DNA from: Toxorhynchites rutilus septentrionalis
Taxonomy: Eukaryota; Arthropoda; Insecta; Diptera; Culicidae
DNA: 64,000 nucleotides
Direction of reading: 5' to 3'
Assembly (NCBI RefSeq): GCF_029784135.1
Contig: NC_073746.1
Coordinates: 67,830,763-67,894,762 of the forward strand
Part shown: one piece after another, positions 35,820 through 47,345 of the stretch
Position numbering within the stretch: position 1 is the stretch's first letter
Layout: every line of letters begins with the position of its first letter
Notes under the pieces: generated by a model
Seen by the model: only the letters and a program-made list of their open reading frames with translations
Database searches by the model: none
What the model was told of the DNA's origin: nothing
Translations under genes and position numbers: made by a program

Positions 35820-36300
35820 CTGGGAGTGAGAAAGAGAGAGAGAGAGAGAGAGACTTCGCTCGCATACATCACAAGCAGCAGATCGTGTTCTCCAGCAAAA
35901 GCCTCCCCTCGTTCATCAGTTTGTGTGTTGGCTTCTTCATTGAAGCTTTGTTCCTCGCGGGCGCGTTGAACGTGTTTATCCCTGTTGTGTCGGTGGTGTA
36001 TTTTATGCTTCTTTCGCAGAATCGATTACCAACGGGTGCTTGAAAATATAAACTGAGTTACATGGAAAACAGTGAACAATTTTCGAGAATTTAGTGACTT
36101 TTACTTCCGGATCTCTTGCGAGTGTTCAAACGGTTCCGTTTCGGTGTGGTTTGGATCCAAATTTAGTGTATACCTCAAAGAAAAGCAACAGAGAAACTCT
36201 GGAGAAGACAAAAAACGGAGGAAATAAAACTGGTTCTACCAGTTTTGGAAGGTCCCCCCATATGAGTCAGCGGCGAGTGAAGTGACGAATTCGGTTCCTT
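35820..36300 (+). promoter_or_regulatory. Possible non-coding 5' exon or promoter region
   Basis: The stretch is less AT-rich than its surroundings. It has a (GA)12-type run at 35828-35851, as in GAGA-factor-bound insect promoters, and TCAGTTTGTG (35917-35926) fits the arthropod initiator TCAGT. No long frame with a family match follows. It may be the 5' leader of a gene whose coding exons lie far downstream; this is inference from composition. Confidence 0.3.
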
Positions 36301-37028
36301 TCGGCTGGGAGGTGTGTTCGAAGGTTTGTGTCTCACATCGGAATAAAAACAGGAAAAAATATATGTTTTTCTCTGCGATTTAAAGCTTTGGCAGGAAATT
36401 ACTGTGGCTTGTGAATCAGTTTCTATGTGTCTGGCCGCTAGTAGTTCCTCTTCAGTGAGCTTCGGAGAAAACGGTGTTGGAAAACAGAAGTGAAAATATA
36501 ACAAGCGATAATTGTTCAATGGATTCTGTGTTCTATGTATATGTGTTGTGTGGTCAGTGTTGCCAGGATGCATCTGGCACTATCAGATACAGGATGCGTC
36601 TGAAAGTGTGAGGTATTCGATCAACAATCTCTGGAGGGTCCTCCCCGCTAATTGTTCGTTTCTTTTCGAGCTTTTATTATCCCTAATGTGATACCATTTA
36701 CTGATAACAAAGACTACTGTGAGTATGTAAATATTTGATCGTTGGACCAGTATCTGAATTTCGGTTTGATAACACAACGTAAGAATACAAACGGTAAACA
36801 TTCCTGCGACAATCCGTTCGTTCCATTGAAGTCAGTGAGAAGGTTAATATTTCATTTTACAATTGTCCAATAACTGGAATAGTATTTGCAGTATTCCTAG
36901 GCGTTGTTTATGCTTAAATACAATTCATGATGACATGATATATTTTTCTGTGATCATCCAAAAATAAGAAATTATTTATCACTAAGAAATAAATTTACTT
37001 CATTGTTTAACTCTCTTGAATGAACATT
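36301..37028. other. Gene-free stretch
   Basis: No coding region, RNA gene or repeat family was recognised. Small open frames on both strands lack family features. Confidence 0.35.
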
Positions 37029-37403
37029 AATTCTAGAGCAACATGTCAAAGGGCCTATCTTCTTTGATCGTTTCTCTTCATCGACTTTTTCTCTCGACAT
37101 CCAAGGCCTTTCAGACAGATTTTGTTCTAGTTTTGCCATGTAGTTTGATAAACGAACACATCAGGAAATGCTTTTACCGCTGAGTTATTAATGAAAGAGA
37201 ATCGATCAAAGAAGATAGGCCCTTTTGACCTGTTGCTCTAGATGTGTTCGACGATAAGGAGTGCGAAAGGGAACCTCGTTTATCAAACTACATGGCAAAA
37301 CTAGAGCAAATACTGTCTGAAAGGCCTTGGATATCGAGAGAAAAAGTCTATGAAGAGAATCGATCAAAGGAGATAGGCCCTTTTGACATGTTGCTCTAGA
37401 ATT
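37029..37403. mobile_element. Foldback element with ~125-bp inverted arms
   Basis: The left arm 37029-37155 and right arm 37275-37403 are inverted copies, starting AATTCTAGAGCAACATGTCA and including CCAAGGCCTTTCAGACAG and TTTTGCCATGTAGTTTGATA. A third copy of the terminal ~45 bp sits in the spacer at 37197-37243 in right-arm orientation. A transcript across it would fold into a long hairpin. Confidence 0.82.
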
Positions 37404-37650
37404 GTCTGAATGTCCGATGCTTAGTTGCAACATCTTAAAATGATGAGGGCCTTGTTCCAATATCCACAACCTTTTTTACACTTCACTTCAGTTTTTGTAC
37501 CTATTCCCATTCACACTTATTGTGAAATGTAAAAATGAACTCCGTATAGTGAAAATCAGAAAAACTTGTACTTATTACTTTTTGTTTTTACGTGGAGCCT
37601 GATCATGAATGTCACTTCACGGTGAAAACGATTTTTTTTATGCAAGGTTA

Positions 37651-39516
37651 GTGTAAATAATCATGGTTTGTCCGATTTAGGGTGTTTCCGTGAAACTAGT
37701 AAATGCAAATCGATTTTTCTTTTTGAAAATCACAAAATCAGGACGAGTTTGAGTTTATTGAAAAGCCCTAAGTCTCTAGTTGCCAATACTACCATAAGAA
37801 GATGAAATTATTCGAATTTTTATGTTTTTCAACGATTTTCCTCAAAGAAAAATTATGATCATGGTTTGTCCACCTCTGATCATGGTTTGTTCGATTTTGA
37901 AAATCACCACTTGATGAAAAAAATCGAATTTTCAAATAGATGTTGCATTTTTATTGCTTGAGTTTACTGTCATCATATTGATCCATGCATAATTTAGGCT
38001 TTCTTCAGAATATTGCCTTTTCTTGAGAATTTTAAAAGTGTTCACCTCAACGCATTCAAAACAGATAAAAAATGCAGCGCGCTAAGCGGTTGCCATAGAA
38101 ATCATGTGGACAAACCAACATTAGTGAATCGGACAACTAGTGATCAGAATTGAGGTCATCGAAATGCATTGATTACATGGTTTAGCTTTGTAGGGTAAAT
38201 GATCTTGGTTTGTCCAGTCGAAAATATGATCATGGTTTGCCCACTTTTTTGACTGCTCTAATTCAGCGCTCCTGTGTCAAATAAGGCCTTCGAATGTTTC
38301 GAAACATATAAATGAAATTGCCTTTCACATGATTTATAGTAGTTTGATAGTATATTTTTACGAAATCACATGTTTTAAAGGATTATAAAATACACCTTCT
38401 ATTTGTTTCAATGCGCCCCTCATTCGAGCTAACTTTTAATCGATCACCAGATGATTATTTGGCACGTATTCAGCCCTTTTCTGGATTACAACACTTATAA
38501 ATATTGTAAACATCATGCTTGCTCACCATTTGTATCGGATTTACATAGCTAAACCATTAAATTAACGCATTTTGATGAACTCAATTCTGATCATGAGTTG
38601 CCCAATTCAATAATGTTGTTTTGTCCACATGATTTCTATGGCAACCGCTTGGCGCGCTGCAGTTTGTTTATGTTTGTTTATGGTGTGCTTCGCGCATAGC
38701 AGAAGTATGGTTTTTCTGTGTTGATTGTGTTGAGGTGAACACTTTTAAAATGCCCAAGAAAAGGCAATATTCTGAAGAAAGCCTAAATTATGAATGAATC
38801 AATATGATGACAGTAAACTCAAGCAATGATAAATGCAACATCTAATTGTGAATTCGAATGTTTTCCTTCAAAAATGGAGAATTCTAAAACCGGACAAACC
38901 ATGATCATTTTTTTGGGCAAACCATGATCAGAGGTGGTCAAACCATGATCATAATTCTTCTTTAAGGACAATCGTTAAAAAACATAAAAATTTGAATAAT
39001 TTCAACACCTTATGGTAGTATTAGCAACTAGAGACTTGGGGCTTTTCAACAAACCCAAACTCGTATCGATTATGTGTGATTTTCATGAAGAAAAATCGAT
39101 TTGCATTTACTAGTTGCGTAAAAACACCCCAAATTGGACAAACCAAGATCATTTACCCTAAATCTGATACAAATGGTGTGCAAGCATGATGTTTACAATA
39201 TTTGTTAGTGTTATAATCCAGAAAAGTACTGAATACCGTACCAAATAATCATCTGGTGATTGTTTAAAAGTTAGCTCAAATGAAGAGCGCATTGACATTA
39301 ATAGAAGGTGGATTTTATAATCCTTTAAAACATGTGAATCCGTTAAATATAGCATATTTTAGCAAACTACTGTAAATCATGAAAAAGATAATTTCATGTA
39401 TATGTTTTAAAACACTTGAATACCTGATTTGACACAGGTGCGCTGAACTAGTGCATTCAGAAAGGTGGACAAACCATGATTATATTTTCGACTGGATAAA
39501 CCAAAATCATTTACCT
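37651..39516 (-). mobile_element. TA-flanked iteron-rich element (outer copy, split by a sister copy)
   Basis: The ends resemble GTAAATNATCATGGTTTGTC in inverse orientation, with TA at 37649-37650 and 39517-39518. It is interrupted at TA (38191-38192 / 39159-39160) by a sister copy in opposite orientation. Own length without the insert is about 900 bp. Internal motifs of type GATCATGGTTTGTCC occur about seven times. No intact protein is encoded. Confidence 0.82.
38193..39158 (+). mobile_element. TA-flanked iteron-rich element (inner copy, 966 bp)
   Basis: Perfect inverted ends begin GGGTAAATGATCTTGGTTTG (23 bp in all), and TA is duplicated. Besides the ends, the motif GATCATGGTTTG or its inverse occurs near 38227, 38590 (variant), 38884, 38915 and 38940. 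A 15-codon frame at about 38751 (MPKKRQYSEESLNYE) ends at once. TA targeting places it in the Tc1/mariner/pogo superfamily by inference. Confidence 0.85.
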
Positions 39517-42138
39517 TATTTCCTTATTATTATTAATTATTATTTCGCTTCACCGTGAAGTGACGCTCGTCATCAGGTGTGAAGTGTGTACGGAAATAAG
39601 ACCCAGAGTTTTCCTCAAAATAAGGGTTCCACAAGATATGTAAAACAATCCTCAATAATATGTTGGTTGATAATGTTTTCACAAAAGAGAAATGTGATTC
39701 CCAAGAAAAGCACATTCTAGCTAAGCTATCAATTGATGACTGCCTGAGTCGGTAAGGTAGATGTTTAATGAAACTTTTGTCAACATTTCATGAATAAGGG
39801 ACAATTGGAAGACGAGTTAAAGAAATTGTGAATGTATGGTCGCCTAATGAGTCATCTAGAAGTTCTTTTATATACTTGTAAAATCTTTGCCGATTGTTAA
39901 GATACAGATCATTGTGATGAGCAACGATATATACAGTTCGGAATAGTTCGTATGAGTATCATCAAAACTGGGTCTAAAATTTGCCAACATTCTCCCATTG
40001 AGGTTAAAAACTAGTGAAATTGAGCATTTCGGATGGCGTTAGTTGTACTGTAAAGAGTTGGGCAATGATTCCACTCTTTTCAGTGCTTTATAGCTGTTCA
40101 ATCGCCAGTGTTGTTCTTTTGCTTACAGTACGTATAATTTTTCGAACGATTTTATTGCTTGATACGGTCATGTCATCTTTTGTGCCAACAAAGATGCGCT
40201 CACGGGAAGCTTTGTTGTTTTGCTCTCATTTTAAAATCAGCAGCAAAAAACCATCGAATGCTGTGTGATGCCTATGAGGACAATACTCAATTTAATCTAC
40301 TTTCACCACCTTTCCTGGAGGTATTCTTCTGAAAGAGTCTCATTTGATACCTTCACTTTAGTCCGTATCGCTCTATGTTTTGTCGTGTTGCTCATCGTGT
40401 ACACCACATATCAAATAATGTGACATCTATGACCAAAACAAAAGAGCAATGGCTTGCCACTCGACGACAAATTTCGGGTAGACATGTAGAATTACGATGC
40501 GCAAAAAATTTATCAGGGTTAAAACAACGGTATTCAACGCTTTTATATAGGGGGCACAAATACATATTAATCATGGTTTTGCGGACTACAACAAATAAAA
40601 TAAAGAAGAATGTTGTAAAAAACACGGCGTAGAACATGTGGCGTAGAACCCCGAAATGATATCCGGAGAGAAATTAGTACAAATATTTGGTAGCACTGAC
40701 AACATCCGATGAATGAATGTTTTCATTGAGTGAGGAGCGTTTCGTGAAGCAATAAAACGTCAATTTGAGCAGATTTTAAAATAAATTCTCCTTATCAATA
40801 TGTACTGTTGGTTGCTCGGTGTTTAGAACTTTGAACTTATTGAATATAATAAGTAGTTTTCCATTATCTCTCAATAAAATGACATTTGGTGTGGTGGCGG
40901 CGTCGACAGCAACCGCTGCGGAAACAATATTCACCTTTAGTTTTCCACCGAAACACGCAGCCCTTGTTGCTGAAAAAACCTTCATATCCGACTTGAGCTT
41001 CGCTGCTTTCTGACGCCACTTTTAATCTGGAAATAATACACGAATTCACGAAAATTAATCGATCGATCGGAATAAAAGTCACTTATAAGGCATTCACGAT
41101 TTATCAGTCCTCCAACTTGCGACCAAATTGCAGTGACAGCTAGGTTTTTCAAATGCCCAAATGGCAAGTGTTTAGTTCTCCAAATTAGTGAATGCACTAA
41201 TGAGTGCTCTCTTAAACTCACAGAAGCTCTTTTATTGCCAATAGACGCAGCGCATTCAGTATGCATCGCGGACATTCTTCTGGTGCTAAACATAGTGCGA
41301 CTCCAGGTGATTACGTATTTATCACCCCGCTTATCTATTTGATAACGCTTAAAAACAACAATTCGTATGTGTGATTCAATTATACACAACTAATCTCCAC
41401 ATAGCAGTATGAAAACCGAAGCGGTACATCCTATTGAATGTTTCTCTCCTACTTTGTTTCTGCCCGTCAGTGCAAGATCTGCACTATGCATACTTTGCGC
41501 ATACTCTGATAACGCATTCTGAGAATTTTGCTCGTCCTTTCAAAACCATATCAAAATAAGAACCAGGGCGATCACAATATTATATGCTTTGCTGCATAGA
41601 TTTTTCTGATGTGTGCAAAAATACAGAAGCACTCTCCCCCAGACGGCATAAAAATCGACGCGGTATTTCCATCGAAAAAAATGCACCACTGTGACTTAAA
41701 TAATGATGATCATGATTTGAATTATAGAGAATTCAAAATTTATCAATTCATCAGTTCATCGGCATCTTTGAAAAAGGCCAATTTGAAAAACTAAACTAAC
41801 ACCATAAAGAAGACTTTTCGGAAAGTCTCGCTGGTTTCTGGTCGCTAGCTGGGTGACTGATGAATCGTGAATGCTGTGAAATCGCGAATTGCTTGTTCAT
41901 ATTTAATAAATATAATAAAGGACGAACCATTACTGAGAGACGTAGTCCTACGTCAAAAAAAGTTAGGCAATGATTTCTTATGTTTTCGTTATTGTTTCGC
42001 TAGCATCAGAAGGGCCAATCAGAAGAGTCGCAGGTTGAGTATAGCTGACGCAGGACCACTGTTGGCTCAGTAATCATTTGATTGAATTTTGAAGGATATT
42101 TTATTTTTTCCTTGGATCGAATAATACACGTTGGTTAT
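39517..42138. other. Gene-poor stretch with decayed coding texture
   Basis: On the minus strand of 39720-40270 several broken frames carry protein-like wording (for example KALKRVESLPNSLQYN and VFNLNGRMLANF) that suggest an old, unidentified transposase or gene relic. At 40860-41310 the DNA is less AT-rich and may hold an exon (see 41108-41306). A GACGTAGTCCTACGTC palindrome lies at 41940-41955. Confidence 0.35.
41108..41306 (+). other. Candidate cysteine-rich exon, unconfirmed
   Basis: It is bounded by TTATCAG and CTCCAG|GTGATT and is open throughout (66 codons). It encodes PPTCDQIAVTARFFKCPNGK, then CLVLQISECTNEC, with a cysteine spacing loosely like an LDL-receptor class A repeat. No neighbouring exons were found, and a long minus-strand frame overlaps, so this may be chance. 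Confidence 0.2.
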
Positions 42139-43322
42139 CTATATATATAAAATTCTTATAAAAATTGTTTTATAAGGATTAGGGTGGTCCTAATCTAAAT
42201 AATTTTTATTTCTTTTTTTTATAAATTTGGCATAAAAGTACATATAACCTCAAAGGTTTACCTCCATTTCTTATTTTTAATCGCGATTTTAGTATTTTGG
42301 TTTAAATGATATCCAAATAATCGATTCGTAGATTGTTTTTCAAAGAGAACGAATGTCATCCGACCTTGAAACGCAATGCGTATAGACGTCTTTGGGCTTC
42401 GTGTTCCATTCCTGTGAAGCGTAAATTGTTATGAATTTTCGAGTGAAATAAACACGCTTTTAAAACAAAAATTTTAAGTGAACTATGGCTCTATTGTGTG
42501 TTCTGTGTAACAGAATAACACATTCTTTACAGGTAAAGAAAATATGGGACGAAAATAGTCTCTGATAATTATTTTATATTCTGGATAATATTTTGGCTGA
42601 AATGCAAGGAGATTTATAGAAAAATAGTTGAGTTAGGGTCAAGGCTATGTCTACTAAGTATTCAAACAGCATCGAATAAACATTTTCATTCAAATTTCAA
42701 CAATTTAAATTGCTTTCGGGTCTGCTAATGACGAAATATGGGTGATTGTTCGATATTGTTACCACAAACATAGCCTTTTTTATAGCCTTGCATGGCAGAT
42801 GGAAACTGTACAATGGATTTTCTTAAAGATTTCACCAACGACACGGCCGCAAGCCTAGGTGGATGTCCAATATATCAACGAATAAAAACTGATAATGACG
42901 GACAATCATTCATAAAAATTAACAACGCAGACATTGACATGGAAAACCGTTCAGTAGTGCCATATTAGCCTCAGCTGAGCAAAACATTCGGTGAAGAGCA
43001 ACAAATTTGCAACAATTTTCAATTTATTCCTTTTTCAATTTACATTTAACGTTCAAGAGAACAAACATGTCAGATTCGTGAATGAAATAAATCGGGAATG
43101 TAATACAAGGAATGTTTTGTGTTTTTTTTTTAATTTTTGTCATCGACTTGGCGCTCTATACCTCGGTATGAAAGAAAGAGTAACGAACGTTTCAAGTATG
43201 TGTAGATCTTTAAAACATTTAAACACACTTACAATACATTAGTTATTTTTTATTTTACAATCAACAAATTCACTATAAATAATTTTTATGGCAGAACAAC
43301 GTTTGCTGGGTCAGCTAGTATT
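42139..43322 (-). mobile_element. Lep1/Helentron-like element (1.18 kb)
   Basis: Read on the minus strand it begins ACTAGCTGACCCAGCAAACG followed by TTGTTCTGCCAT, the start typical of Lep1-like elements. It ends at a TATATATA run at 42145-42151. Internal wording at 42550-42750 (GATTTATAGAAAAATAGTT, GAGTTAGGGTCA) is shared with 55570-55720. No protein frame is intact. Confidence 0.65.
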
Positions 43323-44056
43323 GTATATAATTGTATGAATAGATTCAAACAGCACTTAGATGCTTTTTAAGACGGTACAATTAGTACCAATCATTACGTG
43401 GAATTGTCGATGGTGCATGTTGCTACGCAAAGTGTGAATTATAAAAGTACAGTATAGTAGTATATAACAATGCATTAGGTATAGGACAAACATGAGGGAG
43501 CTGGGAGTAAATTCTGTATCAGCGTGATGCCTTGGTTTGTCGTGTCAAATGAACATCAATGGATAACGCCATTAAAAGTACAATCGTAATTCAATCCCGT
43601 ACACTGTGAGTTCGACGAGTTAGCTGGGTGCACCAAACTATGTTTGGCCTACAATATTTATTAGCAAATCCTTAATTCTCGATAACTGTTTTGCATCTTC
43701 GACCATAGACCGCATCAATCAAGCTCTCGGTGACATTACGATTGATTGGAATAGCTACATTTAGAACTTCATATTTATGTTGATGGGTGCCCCTCCTACA
43801 TGTAATTCTATATTTGGAAACACCCTATAACATTGACGACTGGTCGAAAGCGGAAAAGGGAAACTGAAATTAAAAATCATAAGTAATTCTGCGTTCGAAA
43901 GTAATTTTTGTGGCTTTGATAATGCTTAATAAGTCGGTTTAATTTCAAAATTTTATTCACTGAACGTTATGCTATGTTCCAGTTTGTAAGTTATCATCTG
44001 AAACGATGTTAGGTATGTACCTAAAACTAAATTCATTTTTGAGTAAAAAATGGGTG
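43323..44056. other. Gene-free stretch
   Basis: No gene, RNA gene or clear repeat was seen. Confidence 0.35.
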
Positions 44057-45645
44057 GGTTATATCTATGATATAACCGCAAGGTTGACGTGGAACTGCCC
44101 TAACTTAGCAATCATTTGTTTGTATTGATTAAATTTTTGACTGAAACAATTTCAATTGAATTCAATATATTTGCTTTGTGAGTAAAATGGTTGAACAAAT
44201 GCTGTTGGGAGCACTGCATTGAGCGCAAAAAACCCCACCACTGAAAATATGTAAATTTGTCGAATGACCGCAAATAACTTCAGGAGCTATGTGCTCTGCG
44301 GTGTAATTAAAAGCAAAGAGAGGAAAGTAATCAAATGGAATTGGAAAAACAAAAGAAAAGGTTGAGTAGTGAAAGAAAAGATATTCAAAATCAAAGTTAG
44401 AAGAAGTTGGAAGTGAATTGAATTGAAGAGAATTTAGGAAGAAAAATCAGTAATATACGTAAATATACGTAGTGATTATTTCTGATCGCTGTAAGTAATC
44501 ATTATGAAACTTATTCTACTACTGAAATTATGAAACGAACTTAAAATACAGCAAAAAAGGAAATAGAATAGTAGCAAGAGAATTGATAATTCATGTCGTT
44601 TATTATAATGCTGAAAGTGAGTGATTAATATAATATAATTATTCAATTTTATAATTAAATTAAAACAACTCAAATTAGGCTCGAAAATTAATCTGTTGTT
44701 CAGTGAGGCATCTGCAAGGGGAATAGAACGAAACTATAAATGTAAGTTTTATCATAAATTTAGAGAAAATTTTGTTACAAACTAATTTTAATAACTTTCA
44801 GCTTTGATCTGTCATAAACAAGACCGATTCAAGGAGTTTCGAGCTAAGTCCGAACAAATGCCATGTAAGGTCAATTCATGAATTGTGATAGATTATGCTC
44901 TTCGTTACAAGTAAATTTAATGACAGCCCTTTTACGTTTGGTATGATACCTAGGATACCTAGGATGTGAACAGAAGAATTACCAAACGATTATTTTATTT
45001 TACATTTCCCTCTGAAGTTTGCATCTACCCCCGACTTGCATGAATATGCAAAGTCATTTTCCCTCTCACTCCATGGATTTCAAGTCTGTGTTAGGGAAAC
45101 ACATTTCAGTCGGAGCAAAAATACCCCCGAATTACATGTATTTGCAATGTCGATTTCCCTCAGGGACCTTGGTTTAGAAATCTCTGTTAGGGAACACATT
45201 TCAGTGGGAACAAAAGCTCTCCCTAATTTCATGTATTCGCAATGCCGATTTCTCCAACGCTGCTTGGTTTTGAAGTCTGTGTTAGGGAAAACATCTCGGT
45301 GAGAACAAAAGTCCCCCTACTTTCATGTATTTGCAATGCCGATTTCCTCAAGACTGTGTTGATGGCTGTGTTGGGGAAACCGTAAATCGGGCCAATCAAA
45401 ACGAGGCAGTTAGGGCGTTTAGATAACGCTTAACATTTTCCAGTTATTCAATTGTTTATCTAATGAAAAATAACATTTTATTAGTTACGATGGATGCGTA
45501 GAAATATACCCTATGAATTGATGCAAACTTCTTTCGGATGCAGTGAGAAATGTTCGAGTTATAAGTATTTGAAATCATTCATTTTTTTCTGCATATTCTG
45601 TGTTCAGGTTTTCACTTTATACGGTAAGACGTAGGCCCACGTCAT
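44057..45645 (+). repeat. Large repeat unit A with internal minisatellite
   Basis: It starts with the hairpin GGTTATATC-TAT-GATATAACC and TTGACGTGGAACTGC. It ends AAGACGTAGGCCCACGTC. It aligns with unit B (46087-47345) through shared wording such as TAAATTTAATGAC, TTTTACGTTTGGTATGAT, GATTATTTTATTTTACATTT, then the minisatellite and GGCGTTTAGATAACGC. Relative to B it has an extra 650 bp at 44202-44851 between two copies of GAACAAATG. Confidence 0.72.
45028..45385 (+). repeat. ~95-bp minisatellite in unit A (4 units)
   Basis: Units begin CCCCCGA/CCCCTA, then a TTTGCAATGCCGATTTCC block, a CTTGGTTTTGAAGTCTGTGT block and TTAGGGAAACACATTTC. Unit length is 94-96 bp. They diverge by several substitutions each. 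Confidence 0.8.
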
Positions 45646-46366
45646 AATACAAATTATTGTAATAATTGTATTGGCGAGGTGAAATGGACTGTATGGGCCA
45701 GTATGGGTAAGACGAACAATGAAAAGTCTGTTTTTTTCTATTTCTAAAGAACGCATCGAGTCTTTATGCGGAAATCAATTCGCCAAATGTGGGCTGTCAA
45801 GCAGCTGACTGCAGTCAGAAGAGAAATAGTCTAGAATATGTTCGTTTATATTGCTGTAAAGCACGACCTAGGAGTGATATGGTAGATGAAATCGGTTTTG
45901 CCTATAATTTAACGTACATTCGAAAAGATTTCAATATTTGTTTGAATAAAATTAAAACGATGAATTTGATTTAGTTTGGATTTAAGAACATTGGGATTAG
46001 CTGGCACTTTTAAAAATGTTTATAGTCAGTTGAAAATATTTGGCCCAATAAAACCCAACAGATTATTTGAAAAAAAAAAATGGATGGGTTATATCTATGA
46101 TATAAACGCAAGGTTGACGTGGAACTACCTTAGCTTAGCAATCATTCGTTTGTATTGATTAAATTCTTGATTGAATGAAACAGTTTCCAAATTCAATTGA
46201 GTTCAATATATTTGCTCTGTGAGTGAAAAAAATGAACAAATGCCATGTAAAGTCAATTCATTTATTGTGATTGATTGTTCTTCGTTACAAGTAAATTTAA
46301 TGACGGACCTTTTACGTTTGGTATGATGACTAGAACAAAATATATGTACGGAAGAATTATCAAACG

Positions 46367-46415
46367 TTTGATGAACCAGCCTAAGGCTGAAAATCTTTCC
46401 AATAAAGACAAAAAA
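46367..46415 (+). mobile_element. SINE tail insertion with paralogous empty site
   Basis: Sequence TTTGATGAACCAGCCTAAGG through a short A-run is the 3' end of a tRNA-derived SINE (compare GACGAACCAGCCCAAGGCCG at 2785). It is bounded by AATTATCAAACG at 46355-46366 and 46416-46427. Unit A at about 44975 has a single AATTACCAAACG followed by the same flank, which is the empty site. Confidence 0.8.
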
Positions 46416-46594
46416 AATTATCAAACGATTATTTTATTTTACATTTCCCTCTGAAGTTTACATCCCAAAAGTGTACATACTTCTCGAATCTCGAATTTGC
46501 TTGAAACTGGGAAGTTCATTCGCTTCTAGTGTCTGCACGATTTTCCCAGGTTCCTAAGTTTAGAAGATCATGTTAGGACAGACATATTCCACTC

Positions 46595-47060
46595 TGCACA
46601 AAGGCAAGCGAGGACAAAAGTACTCGCAGTTTGCATTTATTTGCAAAGCCGATTTCCCCAGAAACCTCGGTTTTGAAGTCTGTGTTAGGGAAACACATTT
46701 CAATCGGAACAAAAATACCCCCGATTTGTATGAATTCGCAATGCCGATTTCCCCACGCTCCATGGATTTGAAGTCTGTGTTAGGGAAACACATTCCAGTC
46801 GGAACAAAAATACCCCCGACATGCATGAATTTGAAATACCGATTTCTCCAGGCACCTTGGTTTAGAAATCTCTATTAGGGAACACATTTCGGTGGGAACA
46901 AAAGCTCCCCCTACTTTCGTGTGTTTGCAATGCCGATTTCGCTGCTTGGTTTTAAAGTCTGTGTTAGGGAACATTTTTCGATGAGAACAAAAGTTCCCCT
47001 AATTTCATGTATTTGCAATGCCGATTTCCCCAAGGCTGCTTGGTTTTGATGGCTGTGTTA
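46595..47060 (+). repeat. ~95-bp minisatellite in unit B (5 units)
   Basis: Same unit as at 45028-45385 (GCCGATTTCCCCA, TCTGTGTTAGGGAAACACAT, GGAACAAAAATACCCCCGA). One unit is shortened near 46935. Confidence 0.8.
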
Positions 47061-47345
47061 GGGAAACCGTAAATCGGGCCAATCAAAACGATGCAGTTAG
47101 GGCGTTTAGATAACGCCTAATATTTTACAGTTATTCAATTGTTTATCTAATGAAAAACAACATTTTGTTAGTTGCGATAGATGCGTAGAAATATTCCCTA
47201 TCAATTGATGCAAACATCTCTCCTATCCAGTACGAAATGTTCGAGCTATAAGCATTCGAAATCTTTCACTTTTTCTTGCATGTTCTGTGTTTAGGTTTTC
47301 ATTTTACCCTCCATATATTCCGGTTAGACGTAGTCCCACGTCAAT

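Larger units (their letters stand above)
46087..47345 (+). repeat. Large repeat unit B with internal minisatellite
   Basis: Same order as unit A, lacking the 650-bp block. It ends TAGACGTAGTCCCACGTC. It carries a 49-bp SINE-tail insertion at 46367-46415 that unit A lacks. Confidence 0.72.

Noticed and set aside
38751..38800. Start of a pogo-type transposase (MPKKRQYSEESL)
   Set aside because: The frame stops after 15 codons and the corresponding stretch in the third copy (54643) lacks the frame, so no coding claim is made.
40982..41389. Minus-strand 135-codon frame overlapping the candidate cysteine-rich exon
   Set aside because: Overlapping long frames on both strands cannot both be coding. 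This one shows no domain and ends in a basic low-complexity tail.
45036..45302. Long plus-strand frames over the ~95-bp minisatellite (also 46570-46878)
   Set aside because: The frames follow from stop-poor repeat units; unit lengths of 94-96 bp do not keep phase, and the product is a repeat of the same phrase with no family.
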